A stretch of 25,611 nucleotides of DNA from NCBI GenBank assembly GCA_937893635.1, contig CALBGF010000266.1, positions 1 through 25,611 of the forward strand. Reading direction: 5' to 3'. The position numbers and the translations under genes were made by a program. Positions 9,439 through 17,744 of this stretch are shown in pieces. The notes under the pieces are model-generated. The model saw only the letters and a list, made by a program, of their open reading frames with translations, made no database searches and had not been told where the DNA came from. Every line of letters begins with the position of its first letter. Positions within the stretch are counted from its first letter, which is position 1. Source of the stretch: an uncultured Mollicutes bacterium. Its GTDB lineage: Bacteria > Bacillota_I > Bacilli_A > RFN20 > CAG-826.

Positions 9439-10311
9439 ATGGTTAAACAAGGAATTATTAAAAAGACTATTGACCGTCGTACATTTCAAATTGGTATTAA
9501 CATCTATATTATTTTGTGTACAATATTTTGCTTGATACCATTATTTGTAACGATTTTAAACTCTTTGAAATCTAATGAAAATATTATCTTATCTATATTT
9601 GGATTCACAATTTCTGGAAGTGCAACAGCCGAAAACTACACACTAGCTTTCAATGCTATTAAAACTTACTTCTTTAGAACGATAATACTTTCCTTAATTG
9701 GCGCAACAGTGGATGTTATGCTTGGTGCTTTATTAGCGTATATATTTTCTTTTAAAGAATTTCCTGGCAAAAACTTCCTCTTTATGATGTTTATATCAGT
9801 AATGTTATTACCATCAATTATGGGTATGCCAATCTTACTTCCATTAGTGAAAGATACTCTTCATTTAGCAGATTCAGAGTTTTTATCTTATATTGGTTAC
9901 TTATTACCAAACTTTGCTGGTGGACAAGTAACAGCTTTATTCTTGTTTAAAACATTCTTTTCACAACAACCCAAAGATATTTATGAATCAGCAAGAATAG
10001 AAGGCGCAAATGATATTACAATATTTTTCAAAATCACATTTCCACTAGCGTTCCCAATTATTTTATTCCAATTTGTTGGAATATTTACAAGCTTATATAA
10101 CGATTATTTATGGCCTAGTTTGTTATTTAATACTGATTATACAACTTTAATGCCAATACTTGTTAAGCAACAAACGGTATTCTCAAACTTAAGCCAAAGT
10201 GGCGCGACATATGCAATGTATATGCTTTCTTCGATACCATTAATTATTGCCTCAATTGTTTCAATGAAACACTTTGTAGGCGGAGATTTTGCTAGTGGTA
10301 TGAAGTTATAG
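9439..10311 (+). CDS. MalG-type ABC sugar permease
   Basis: This 290-residue inner-membrane protein has about six hydrophobic helices. It opens with TFQIGINIYIILCTIFCLIPLFVTILNSLKS, usual for the MalG/CUT1 subfamily. The cytoplasmic EAA loop is clear at 182-199 (YESARIEGANDITIFFKI, followed by TFPLAFP) and is the contact site for the ATPase. AAGGTG lies 8 bp before the ATG. It starts 3 bp after the MalF-type gene and should form the heterodimeric channel with it. Length and topology are normal, unlike its enlarged partner. Confidence 0.92.
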   Translation: MVKQGIIKKTIDRRTFQIGINIYIILCTIFCLIPLFVTILNSLKSNENIILSIFGFTISGSATAENYTLAFNAIKTYFFRTIILSLIGATVDVMLGALLAYIFSFKEFPGKNFLFMMFISVMLLPSIMGMPILLPLVKDTLHLADSEFLSYIGYLLPNFAGGQVTALFLFKTFFSQQPKDIYESARIEGANDITIFFKITFPLAFPIILFQFVGIFTSLYNDYLWPSLLFNTDYTTLMPILVKQQTVFSNLSQSGATYAMYMLSSIPLIIASIVSMKHFVGGDFASGMKL

Positions 10312-10323
10312 GAGGAAAAAACA

Positions 10324-11625
10324 ATGGCAACATTAAAACTTGAAAATATCAATAAAATTTATGATAACAATGTGCAAGCAGTTCATGATTTTAATTTAGA
10401 TATTAATGATAAAGAATTTATTGTATTTGTTGGACCATCAGGATGTGGTAAATCCACAACTCTTCGTATGATTGCGGGTCTAGAAGAAATTACTAGTGGT
10501 AATTTATATATCGATGGCACTTTAGTTAATACGATGATGGCAAAAGATCGTGATATTGCAATGGTTTTCCAAAATTATGCTTTATATCCACATATGACAA
10601 TATATAAAAACATGAGTTTTGGATTAGAAATAAGAAAAATTCCTGTTCCAGTCTTAGATAAAGATGGTAATGAAATAAAAGTCATTGATAAAAAAAGAAT
10701 TAAATATTTATCTAACAATATCCGTGAATGGAAAAGACAAGATGAAAATAACAATCCGAAAAAGTATAATGAACAAATTTCAAAAGCAGAGGAAGAAATT
10801 AAATATTTAAGTTCTAATGCCACTGCAACAAAAGTTAAGTATATTCATATGAGTAAAGCGGAAATTGATAAGCGCGTGAAAGATGCAGCGGAAATTTTAG
10901 GATTAACACAATATTTAAAAAGAAAACCAGGCGAACTTAGTGGCGGACAACGCCAAAGAGTGGCACTAGGAAGAGCAATAGTAAGACATCCTAAAGTATT
11001 CTTAATGGATGAACCTTTAAGTAATCTTGATGCTAAATTAAGAGTACAAACACGTAAAGAAATTATAAAAATCCATCAAGAAGTAAACGCCACAACAATA
11101 TATGTTACTCATGATCAAACAGAAGCAATGACTATGGCAGATAGAATTGTCATTATGAAAGATGGATTTATTAAACAAATTGGAATTCCTAAAGAAGTAT
11201 ATAATGACCCAAATAATATGTTTGTTGCAGGATTTATTGGAAGCCCAAGTATGAACTTTTTTAAAGGAGTCATAAAAGGTAACAAATTCATCTTTAATGG
11301 AGATGAACAAGTATCTGTAACTTTAAAAAATGCCCCTAAAAAATATAGTGATAAAGAAGTTATATTAGGCGTTAGACCAGAAAGCGCATATATAAAAGGT
11401 GATTTAATTAATAAAGAGTTAACAAATTATTCTATTAAAATAAATTGTACTTTAGTGGAAATGTTAGGCAACGAACAACTTGTTTATGGTGATATTTCCG
11501 GACAAAGTTTTTATAGCAAAATTTCTAGCGATATTGATGTTAAAGTTGGTGGAACTTATGAATTTGCTTTCGATGTCGATAAGATGTATTTGTTCGATAT
11601 AGATACAGAAGAAAGGATTAAATAA
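10324..11625 (+). CDS. Sugar ABC transporter ATPase (MsmX/UgpC/MalK type) with helical insertion
   Basis: This 433-residue protein hydrolyses ATP to power the importer. All nucleotide-binding motifs are intact: Walker [10 protein letters not shown] (37-45), Q-loop Gln83, signature LSGGQRQ (205-211), Walker B VFLMDE (225-230) and switch His263. The C-terminal third is the TOBE-type regulatory domain (GVRPESAYI). The usual length is about 370. The extra residues form a Lys/Glu/Asn-rich insertion at about 106-177, between [12 protein letters not shown] and the SKAEIDKRV helix, where standard members have almost nothing. AGGAGG precedes the start. MsmX-like ATPases often serve several importers, so other transporters may share it. 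Confidence 0.95.
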   Translation: MATLKLENINKIYDNNVQAVHDFNLDINDKEFIVFVGPSGCGKSTTLRMIAGLEEITSGNLYIDGTLVNTMMAKDRDIAMVFQNYALYPHMTIYKNMSFGLEIRKIPVPVLDKDGNEIKVIDKKRIKYLSNNIREWKRQDENNNPKKYNEQISKAEEEIKYLSSNATATKVKYIHMSKAEIDKRVKDAAEILGLTQYLKRKPGELSGGQRQRVALGRAIVRHPKVFLMDEPLSNLDAKLRVQTRKEIIKIHQEVNATTIYVTHDQTEAMTMADRIVIMKDGFIKQIGIPKEVYNDPNNMFVAGFIGSPSMNFFKGVIKGNKFIFNGDEQVSVTLKNAPKKYSDKEVILGVRPESAYIKGDLINKELTNYSIKINCTLVEMLGNEQLVYGDISGQSFYSKISSDIDVKVGGTYEFAFDVDKMYLFDIDTEERIK

Positions 11626-11626
11626 A

Positions 11627-11983
11627 ATGTTTGATTCTATTAAAAAAGTGTTTGAAAAGTTTTCTTTCACTGACGAAGAATCTAGTGACATAAAAAGACA
11701 TCCGATTTTAAGTAATAGAAATATAAATTATTGTTTTAAAGTATTAACTAATTATGTAAATAACAACAATTTTAAAGATGTAATTATAAAAGCTGATTAT
11801 GGGGAAATCTATTATGTCGATGATATATACGAAGTTACTTTGATATTACTAAGTAATGAAGAGAATAAAACATTAGTGTCTTGCCATGTTTTATCTTCTA
11901 AAAGAGGTAAAAGCCGAGAAAAATTATATGCAGTACTTGACACTATCAACAAGGTTATAAACGAAAGGGTAAGTAATTTATGA
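11627..11983 (+). CDS. Small conserved-looking protein of unknown function
   Basis: This 118-residue gene has an AAAGGA ribosome site and begins 1 bp after the ATPase stop. Its TGA stop overlaps the next start (ATGA), so it is embedded in the operon and almost certainly expressed. The product is soluble, with no signal peptide, and looks alpha/beta: an N-terminal amphipathic segment, a central strand pair DVIIKADYGEIYYVDDIYEVTLILL, and a C-terminal helix. I recognise no family. Its position between the transporter ATPase and an intracellular glycosidase suggests a cytoplasmic accessory role, but nothing in the sequence says what. Confidence 0.75.
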   Translation: MFDSIKKVFEKFSFTDEESSDIKRHPILSNRNINYCFKVLTNYVNNNNFKDVIIKADYGEIYYVDDIYEVTLILLSNEENKTLVSCHVLSSKRGKSREKLYAVLDTINKVINERVSNL

Positions 11984-13617
11984 AATATATATTTCCTAAA
12001 AGAATAAAAGCATCATCTAACATTGCTAATGTTAGTGATTTATTAAAAGAAGATACAATACAAGTGGATATTGATCCAATTGGTTCTATCTGCTTTCAAA
12101 ATAATGATTATGTTATTTTCGATTTTGGCAAAGAACTTAATGGTGGTATTCGCTTACTTACATCATCTATCTCTCAAAACGGAAAAATTAGATTAAGATT
12201 TGGCGAATCTCTAACTGAAACATGCATTGATATAAATGAAGAAACATGTGCCACAAATGACCACGCTTTAAGAGACTTTGAAGTTAAAGTACCACAAATG
12301 AGTGATCAAACATTTGGACAAACTGGATTTAGATTTGTGCGAATTGATTTTAGTGGTGACTTTTGGAATGTTCAACATATCATTGGCGCAATTGACGTTG
12401 ATGACCGAGAAGAAGTGGGCGTTTTTAAAAGCGATGACCAAAGATTAAATGATATTTGGAATATTGCTTCTTATACTTTGAGAGTAAATTTACATAATGG
12501 TGTTATATGGGACGGAGTTAAAAGAGATCGCCTTTGTTGGATTGGCGATGCTTATAATGAAATTAAAGCATTAGAATGTCTTTATGATAAACAAGATGAA
12601 ATTAAAAACGTTTTAGAATTTACTATTAAAGATTTAGAAAACATTTTCTTTAACGCTAATATGATTCCAACAAGTTATACATTGTGGTGGATAATAATTT
12701 TATTAGAAAAATATAAACACGATGATGATGCTAAATATTTAGAAAAACAAGTAAGCATCTTAAAACCATTAATTAAGAGAATTAATAGTTATATTGATGA
12801 AAATGGAAGTATTAAATTGCCATTTAATTTCGTTGATTGGCCAACACACTGTAATAATCCACAAAACGAATTAGATTATATGAAATTAAATGACGAGGAA
12901 GTTGGCGTTAAAGCCTTAACTCTTATTGCTTTTAAAAAATTAAAGAAAGAACTAAATAAAATAGATGTTCATAACTTAGATGAAGATTTAAACTCAGCAA
13001 TAAGTAAATTAGATAATTCTACTTATGAAGTTCAACATTTTAAACAAGTTGCAGCTTTAGTTTATCTAGCTTCTAAAGAAGATAAAAATTGTCTAGATAT
13101 TCTTGAATTAGGAAAAGCTAAAGGATTATCTACATTCCAAAGTTACACAATTTTATCGGCATTAGCTAAATTAGGCAAGCATGATGAAGCATTAGAAATT
13201 ATTAAAGAATATTATGGCAAAATGATTGATTTAGGCGCTACGACATTCTTTGAAGACTTTGATATTGATTGGGCAAATAATGCTGCAAGAATTGATGAAT
13301 TCCCAAAAGAAAATGAAATTGATTTCCATGCAACATATGGTCAGTTTTGTTACAAAAAATATCGTCACTCTCTTGCACATGGTTGGGCAGTAGGTGTCAT
13401 TCCTTACATTGTGGAAAATGTTATTGGTTTAAAGCAAATTTCTAAAAATCATTTTACATTAAAGCCAAATTTATCGTCGTTAAATGAAATTCATTATGTT
13501 TATCCTCATGAATATGGAAAGATAAAATTCGATATGAAAAAAGTAAATGGTCATGTTGAAGTAGAAATAAATGGTCCTAAAGGAATAACAATCGAACTCC
13601 AGGAGGTAATGTTATGA
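11980..13617 (+). CDS. GH78-like (alpha-L-rhamnosidase-related) intracellular enzyme, short form
   Basis: This 545-residue protein has no signal peptide, so it should act in the cytoplasm on imported sugars. An N-terminal beta-sandwich (about 40-140, with RFGESL and FGQTGFRFVRIDFSG) precedes an alpha/alpha-barrel. The GH78 signature normally reads DCP..RxERxGWxGD. Here it is W177 D178 GVKR D183 RLCW187 I G189 D190, so the Glu of the RxER part is Asp183. The C-terminus (SLAHGWAVGVIPYIVENVIG, then LKPNLSSLNEI and a final beta domain) matches rhamnosidase C-terminal regions. It is far shorter than typical GH78 enzymes (about 900 residues) and lacks their extra N-terminal modules. The altered motif makes the exact substrate, or even activity, uncertain. 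AAAGGG precedes the ATG, which overlaps the previous stop. Confidence 0.75.
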   Translation: MKYIFPKRIKASSNIANVSDLLKEDTIQVDIDPIGSICFQNNDYVIFDFGKELNGGIRLLTSSISQNGKIRLRFGESLTETCIDINEETCATNDHALRDFEVKVPQMSDQTFGQTGFRFVRIDFSGDFWNVQHIIGAIDVDDREEVGVFKSDDQRLNDIWNIASYTLRVNLHNGVIWDGVKRDRLCWIGDAYNEIKALECLYDKQDEIKNVLEFTIKDLENIFFNANMIPTSYTLWWIIILLEKYKHDDDAKYLEKQVSILKPLIKRINSYIDENGSIKLPFNFVDWPTHCNNPQNELDYMKLNDEEVGVKALTLIAFKKLKKELNKIDVHNLDEDLNSAISKLDNSTYEVQHFKQVAALVYLASKEDKNCLDILELGKAKGLSTFQSYTILSALAKLGKHDEALEIIKEYYGKMIDLGATTFFEDFDIDWANNAARIDEFPKENEIDFHATYGQFCYKKYRHSLAHGWAVGVIPYIVENVIGLKQISKNHFTLKPNLSSLNEIHYVYPHEYGKIKFDMKKVNGHVEVEINGPKGITIELQEVML

Positions 13618-15395
13618 GAGTAAATTCTAAATTATTACTTTGTATGACTTTAGCGCTTGCTATGGCTAGTTGTAATAACACCAAAACATATACGCTTACT
13701 TATGTAAATGGTGATAGTAGAACGACAATTAAAGTAAAAGCAGGTGAGGTAGTGGAAGAGTTATTAAGTATTGAAACCAAAACTGGTTATGATGCTTATT
13801 GGACCATTGATGATAAACAAGTTAGTGATGGCTTAGTTTATGATTATGGGGAAGATAAAGAAGCAGTATTAGTTTATGTGCCACATACTTGGAAAATTGT
13901 TTTTGATAATGAAGAACATACAAGAATTAATGTGACATATGGTCAAGCTATAGGAACATTACCCGATATTCCTTCAAAAACCGGTTATAAAAATGGTGTT
14001 TGGAAAATTGAAGATACTATTATTACTTCTTCAACTATTTATAATTGGGACAAAGATACATTAGCAACACTAGAATATGACAAAGAATTATACGTTTTAA
14101 GCTTCGAAGGTCTTCCTGAGGGCAATAATATTAAAATTGCTTATAACTCGTTTGTAGGGGCCTTGCCGGCCGTTCCAGAGTATACTGGCGATATTAAAGA
14201 ACATTTTGTTGGTTACTGGAGCATTGATAATGAAACAATTAATGAAAACACCATTTGGAAATATGAAGAAAATAAAGCTGCTAAACCAGTTTATAAAGCA
14301 TTTAGTAACAATTTAGAAAATGGCACTACAATTAATACAATGTCTAGTGTTATTCAAGAATTATATGACGCTAAAGAAGAAATGCCTTCTAGTGATGGTG
14401 GTTCATTATTGGAAGTTGCTAAAAAATATATTAATAAAGAAAACAATTTGACTAATATTAGTTATAAATTAAGTTGGAGTGAAGTAAAACCATTTGAATA
14501 TTCTATAGTTAGTGTAAGTGATAATATTAATTTCCAGAACGCAAAAAAATATGTAACATACAATCATTACATTAATTTGAGTGATTTAAAAATGAATACT
14601 ACTTATTACTATCAAATAGAAGGTGTTGAAGGCAATTATTCTGTATTGTCTGATATATATAATTTCAATGTATCAGATGGTGCAAGAATCATGTCTATTG
14701 ATGGAGTTGAGAACTTCCGTGATATTGGTTCATATCAAACTACTATTGAAAACAAAAAGATTAAACAAAATATGATTTACCGAAGTGGTAACGCTGATGG
14801 AATTACTATTTTAGGTAAAAAACAAATTAAAGAATTGTATAACCTTAAAACAGAATTAGATTTAAGAGAAAAATCTTATTGGGTTAATCAATCTTATTTT
14901 GGCGAAGATGTTCAATATAAACATGTAAGTAACGAACAAGGTGGGGTTTATTATATTGATCGTGGTGTTGATTTAGATCAAACTGGCATTGCTACTGGTG
15001 GAGTAACATTAAAAGAAGAACTATTAACTTTTATAGATAGTAATAATTATCCAATTAATTTTCATTGCGCCATTGGTAGAGATAGAACAGGTACGCTAGC
15101 AATGTTTCTATTAGGACTACTTGGAGTAAGTGAAGCGGATATTTGCTTTGATTATGTCATTAGTTTAATTAGTGGTAATGCTAAAGCAAATAATGAAGCA
15201 CAATTATTAGAACTTTATAACAATATTTATCAAACAATGCAACATATAAAGAATTTAACAGGTCAAACAAAATTTGATGAAGCTGTTAAAGCTTATTTAA
15301 CCACTAACTTCACTGGATCTAACGAATCGGCCAAAGTGGGATTAACTAACGAGCAAGTTGATTCGATTAAAAATATTATGTTGGAGGATAAATAA
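13614..15395 (+). CDS. Lipoprotein protein-tyrosine/phosphoinositide-phosphatase-like enzyme
   Basis: This 593-residue surface lipoprotein (lipobox MASC, Cys20) starts in an ATGA overlap with AGGAGG upstream. Three InlB-like modules (about 25-90, 91-157 and 158-230) share the pattern ..LP.I...GY..G.W.I....I...T.YNW... A fibronectin-III-like domain follows (about 278-355, with YYYQIEGVEG). From 358 it is a Y_phosphatase3/LipA/MptpB-type phosphatase: VENFRDIGSY (365-374), MIYRSG, TELDLRE, and the P-loop HCAIGRDRTG at 484-493 with nucleophile Cys485 and Arg491. The catalytic residues look intact. Related bacterial enzymes hydrolyse phosphotyrosine or phosphoinositides. Being extracellular and inside a glycan operon, a phosphorylated sugar or host lipid is plausible (inference). 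Confidence 0.88.
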   Translation: MRVNSKLLLCMTLALAMASCNNTKTYTLTYVNGDSRTTIKVKAGEVVEELLSIETKTGYDAYWTIDDKQVSDGLVYDYGEDKEAVLVYVPHTWKIVFDNEEHTRINVTYGQAIGTLPDIPSKTGYKNGVWKIEDTIITSSTIYNWDKDTLATLEYDKELYVLSFEGLPEGNNIKIAYNSFVGALPAVPEYTGDIKEHFVGYWSIDNETINENTIWKYEENKAAKPVYKAFSNNLENGTTINTMSSVIQELYDAKEEMPSSDGGSLLEVAKKYINKENNLTNISYKLSWSEVKPFEYSIVSVSDNINFQNAKKYVTYNHYINLSDLKMNTTYYYQIEGVEGNYSVLSDIYNFNVSDGARIMSIDGVENFRDIGSYQTTIENKKIKQNMIYRSGNADGITILGKKQIKELYNLKTELDLREKSYWVNQSYFGEDVQYKHVSNEQGGVYYIDRGVDLDQTGIATGGVTLKEELLTFIDSNNYPINFHCAIGRDRTGTLAMFLLGLLGVSEADICFDYVISLISGNAKANNEAQLLELYNNIYQTMQHIKNLTGQTKFDEAVKAYLTTNFTGSNESAKVGLTNEQVDSIKNIMLEDK

Positions 15396-15397
15396 TC

Positions 15398-17740
15398 ATG
15401 GAAAGAAAATTATTTATAAGTTTAGGAATGTTACTATTCGGTGTAATAAGTTCAAATGTTTCCTCTAATAATGCTTTAGTTAATAAACAAATTAGAAGAG
15501 CTACCGGCGATGAGCATAAACTAATTTTTAAAGATAATGCTCGAGGAGTAGGAAACTATGCTTCATCTAAAAATGGTTGGTGGAATGTTGATAGTTGTAC
15601 ATTTGCAAATAACACAGTAACTATACCAAATGGTTCAACAGCCTACTTTTCTAATGGTAGTATTAAAGCAAATGAAACTTATGTTATCTCTTATGATTTA
15701 AAAACTAAAGGAGATGCTTATTTCAAATTTGAACTTAATACACCTACATGGAAAAACTTTCAAATTGGTACATTTAACAATAGTGACTATGTCCATTATG
15801 ATTTAATTTATACATCAACTACTGATTATAGTGATATGCAATTTTATTTCCAAGTAACTGGTGGAGTAGAAATATATGTTCAAAACTTATATGTGTATAG
15901 TACTACTTCTATATCAGTAACTGAAGGACAAGCAATAGGTACTTTACCAGAAATAGCTTCAGCAGAAGGTAAAAAAGGATATTGGACTATTGATGATACT
16001 AAGATTACTAATGAAAGTATTTATAATTATAGTGTTGATAAAGTAGCTCATGCTAAATATGAGGATGTTTGTTCAATTACTTATCATAATGGCGGTGCAG
16101 TAGATTTTGCTAGTGATACTAAATATTGGAATAGTGGAACAAACTTAGTTAAAGAAGATAATGTACTTCATATGAAAAATGAAGATAACTTAACTGATCA
16201 ACCAATACATACTTATGATGTAAGTGATTCATCATTTACAATGTTAGAAGCAGGTAAGAAATACAAATTAGTATTTGATATAAAGTGTGATAATTTATAT
16301 TTACGAATTGCTAATTGTTCGCCTTGGGAAATGCTATTAGAAGGATGGACTAATCACACAGAATACACAAAGAAAGAATTAACATTTGTAGCTTCCTCTA
16401 GTGGAGTAGCAACAATAAGATTTAGAGTAGATACAACAGGTAATGTATTTATTAAAAATTTAAGATTATATGAAATTTCTACCATTGAATATTCTAAAGA
16501 CCAATCATTAGGTACTTTGCCTACAATTAAGTCACAAGGAAAGTATAATGAAGGCACTTGGACTATTGATGGACAAGATATTACGAGTGAAACAATATTT
16601 AACTATGAAACACTAAATAAAGAAGCATATGTTAAATATTTAGAAAAGTTTACACTTACTTATTATGGCGCAGAAGATATTTATACAACTAATTTAGCAA
16701 AAAATATTAATTATTGGACTAAACAAGGCAATGTAGATTTATCAAAATCTTATGATGAAGAGGCTTTAGTATTTAAAGGTGAAAACTCAGCAATGATAAG
16801 ATATTGTGAACCTAATGTATTTAAGTTGATTGAGGGCGAAACATATGTTATTAAAGGTAAAATTAAAACAGGTGATAGTAAAATTCATTTAGTTATTAAT
16901 AATGACTGGGCTAACACAATTTTATTAACTCATTATCAAGCTAAAGAATATCAAGAAATAAATATTGAATTTATTGCTCCTAAAAACGATGGTGATAATT
17001 CTTTTATTGATTTTCAACTTGCTAGCGCTAATGGGGAAAAACAATTTTCTATCAAAGATTTTTATATAACCCATATTACAAAATTAAATTATTCCGCTAA
17101 TGATAGTTTGAGTGATTTGCCAAACTTTCCACAAGGTAGCGGATGGGTGGTTGATAATACTTTGATTAATAAAGAAACTAAATATAATTTTAGTGATGAT
17201 AAAATTGCTTATTTAGCTCCAATTATCTCCTATAATGGTGAAGAAAATATTACTTATCGAATTGGAAGAGAAATAACTATTGATGGTTTGGATATTAAGT
17301 CTTTCTATGCTGGTGAAAACTCTTATAAATATACTTGGTATAACACTAATAATGAAGTTGTTAATGAATTAACTCAACCAGGTAGTTATAAATTAGGCGT
17401 AAGAGCAGTTGATATTAATGGAAGTATTTCATTAAATGAAGTAAGAATTAGTGTTAATGTTTTAGAAAGAGATTCAATTGCTCCTAATTGGACAAGAGAC
17501 GGAGAAAAATATATTTATCCAGAAGAACTTAATTTAAAAGTTCATGCTGGATGGTATGCACAATTAAATTTAGAAGCTTTAGATGATATCGATGGTATCG
17601 TTGAGGTTACATATGATTTTAATGGTTTAGTAGATGAATTTAATAGATTTGTTGTTGGTAGTGGTGACGTAAAATGTATTGCTAAAGATTTTAGCGGCAA
17701 CCAAATTCAAATTATTATTCATCTTGTAGTTGTGGAGTAA
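15398..17740 (+). CDS. Secreted multi-domain carbohydrate-binding-like protein (paralogue A)
   Basis: This 780-residue protein has a signal peptide (basic start, then LFISLGMLLFGVISS) but no lipobox and no C-terminal anchor, so it is probably released. Three CBM4/9-like jelly-roll domains (about 40-168, 225-360 and 418-560) alternate with InlB-like modules carrying LGTLP.I...G.WTID...I...T..NY (about 169-222, 361-415 and 560-607). Each jelly roll has the ETYVISYDLKTKGD-like or GKKYKLVFDIKCDN-like strand. The end (about 608-780) looks like Ig/HYR repeats (VKCIAKDFSGNQ). No catalytic motif is seen. Residues 147-368 are identical, in protein and in DNA, to residues 152-373 of the opposite-strand gene at 23584-25236. 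GGAGG lies ahead of the ATG. A scaffold or glycan-binding role is inferred. Confidence 0.8.
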   Translation: MERKLFISLGMLLFGVISSNVSSNNALVNKQIRRATGDEHKLIFKDNARGVGNYASSKNGWWNVDSCTFANNTVTIPNGSTAYFSNGSIKANETYVISYDLKTKGDAYFKFELNTPTWKNFQIGTFNNSDYVHYDLIYTSTTDYSDMQFYFQVTGGVEIYVQNLYVYSTTSISVTEGQAIGTLPEIASAEGKKGYWTIDDTKITNESIYNYSVDKVAHAKYEDVCSITYHNGGAVDFASDTKYWNSGTNLVKEDNVLHMKNEDNLTDQPIHTYDVSDSSFTMLEAGKKYKLVFDIKCDNLYLRIANCSPWEMLLEGWTNHTEYTKKELTFVASSSGVATIRFRVDTTGNVFIKNLRLYEISTIEYSKDQSLGTLPTIKSQGKYNEGTWTIDGQDITSETIFNYETLNKEAYVKYLEKFTLTYYGAEDIYTTNLAKNINYWTKQGNVDLSKSYDEEALVFKGENSAMIRYCEPNVFKLIEGETYVIKGKIKTGDSKIHLVINNDWANTILLTHYQAKEYQEINIEFIAPKNDGDNSFIDFQLASANGEKQFSIKDFYITHITKLNYSANDSLSDLPNFPQGSGWVVDNTLINKETKYNFSDDKIAYLAPIISYNGEENITYRIGREITIDGLDIKSFYAGENSYKYTWYNTNNEVVNELTQPGSYKLGVRAVDINGSISLNEVRISVNVLERDSIAPNWTRDGEKYIYPEELNLKVHAGWYAQLNLEALDDIDGIVEVTYDFNGLVDEFNRFVVGSGDVKCIAKDFSGNQIQIIIHLVVVE
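15489..15547. repeat. 59-bp identical inverted block, copy 1
   Basis: These 59 bp in the 5' part of gene A are identical to the reverse complement of 25081-25139 in gene B. They encode the shared segment just after both signal peptides (RRATGDEHKL and following). Between this block and the 666-bp repeat the genes are clearly diverged, so this may be a separate short conversion tract or conserved coding sequence. Confidence 0.9.
15835..16500. repeat. Perfect 666-bp inverted repeat, copy 1
   Basis: I compared every base of this stretch with the reverse complement of 24119-24784 and found no difference. It covers codons 147-368 of gene A, including an InlB-like module and the second jelly-roll domain. 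The first mismatch on the right is a synonymous C/T at 16501 (GAC against GAT). On the left identity stops just before the ATG codon at 15836. The flanks are homologous but diverged. Confidence 0.97.
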
Positions 17741-17744
17741 GTTT

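Noticed and set aside
17730..17744. TTG start for the GH112 gene at 17730
   Set aside because: It lies inside the previous gene; ATG 17745 has the ribosome site and aligns with the family N-terminus.
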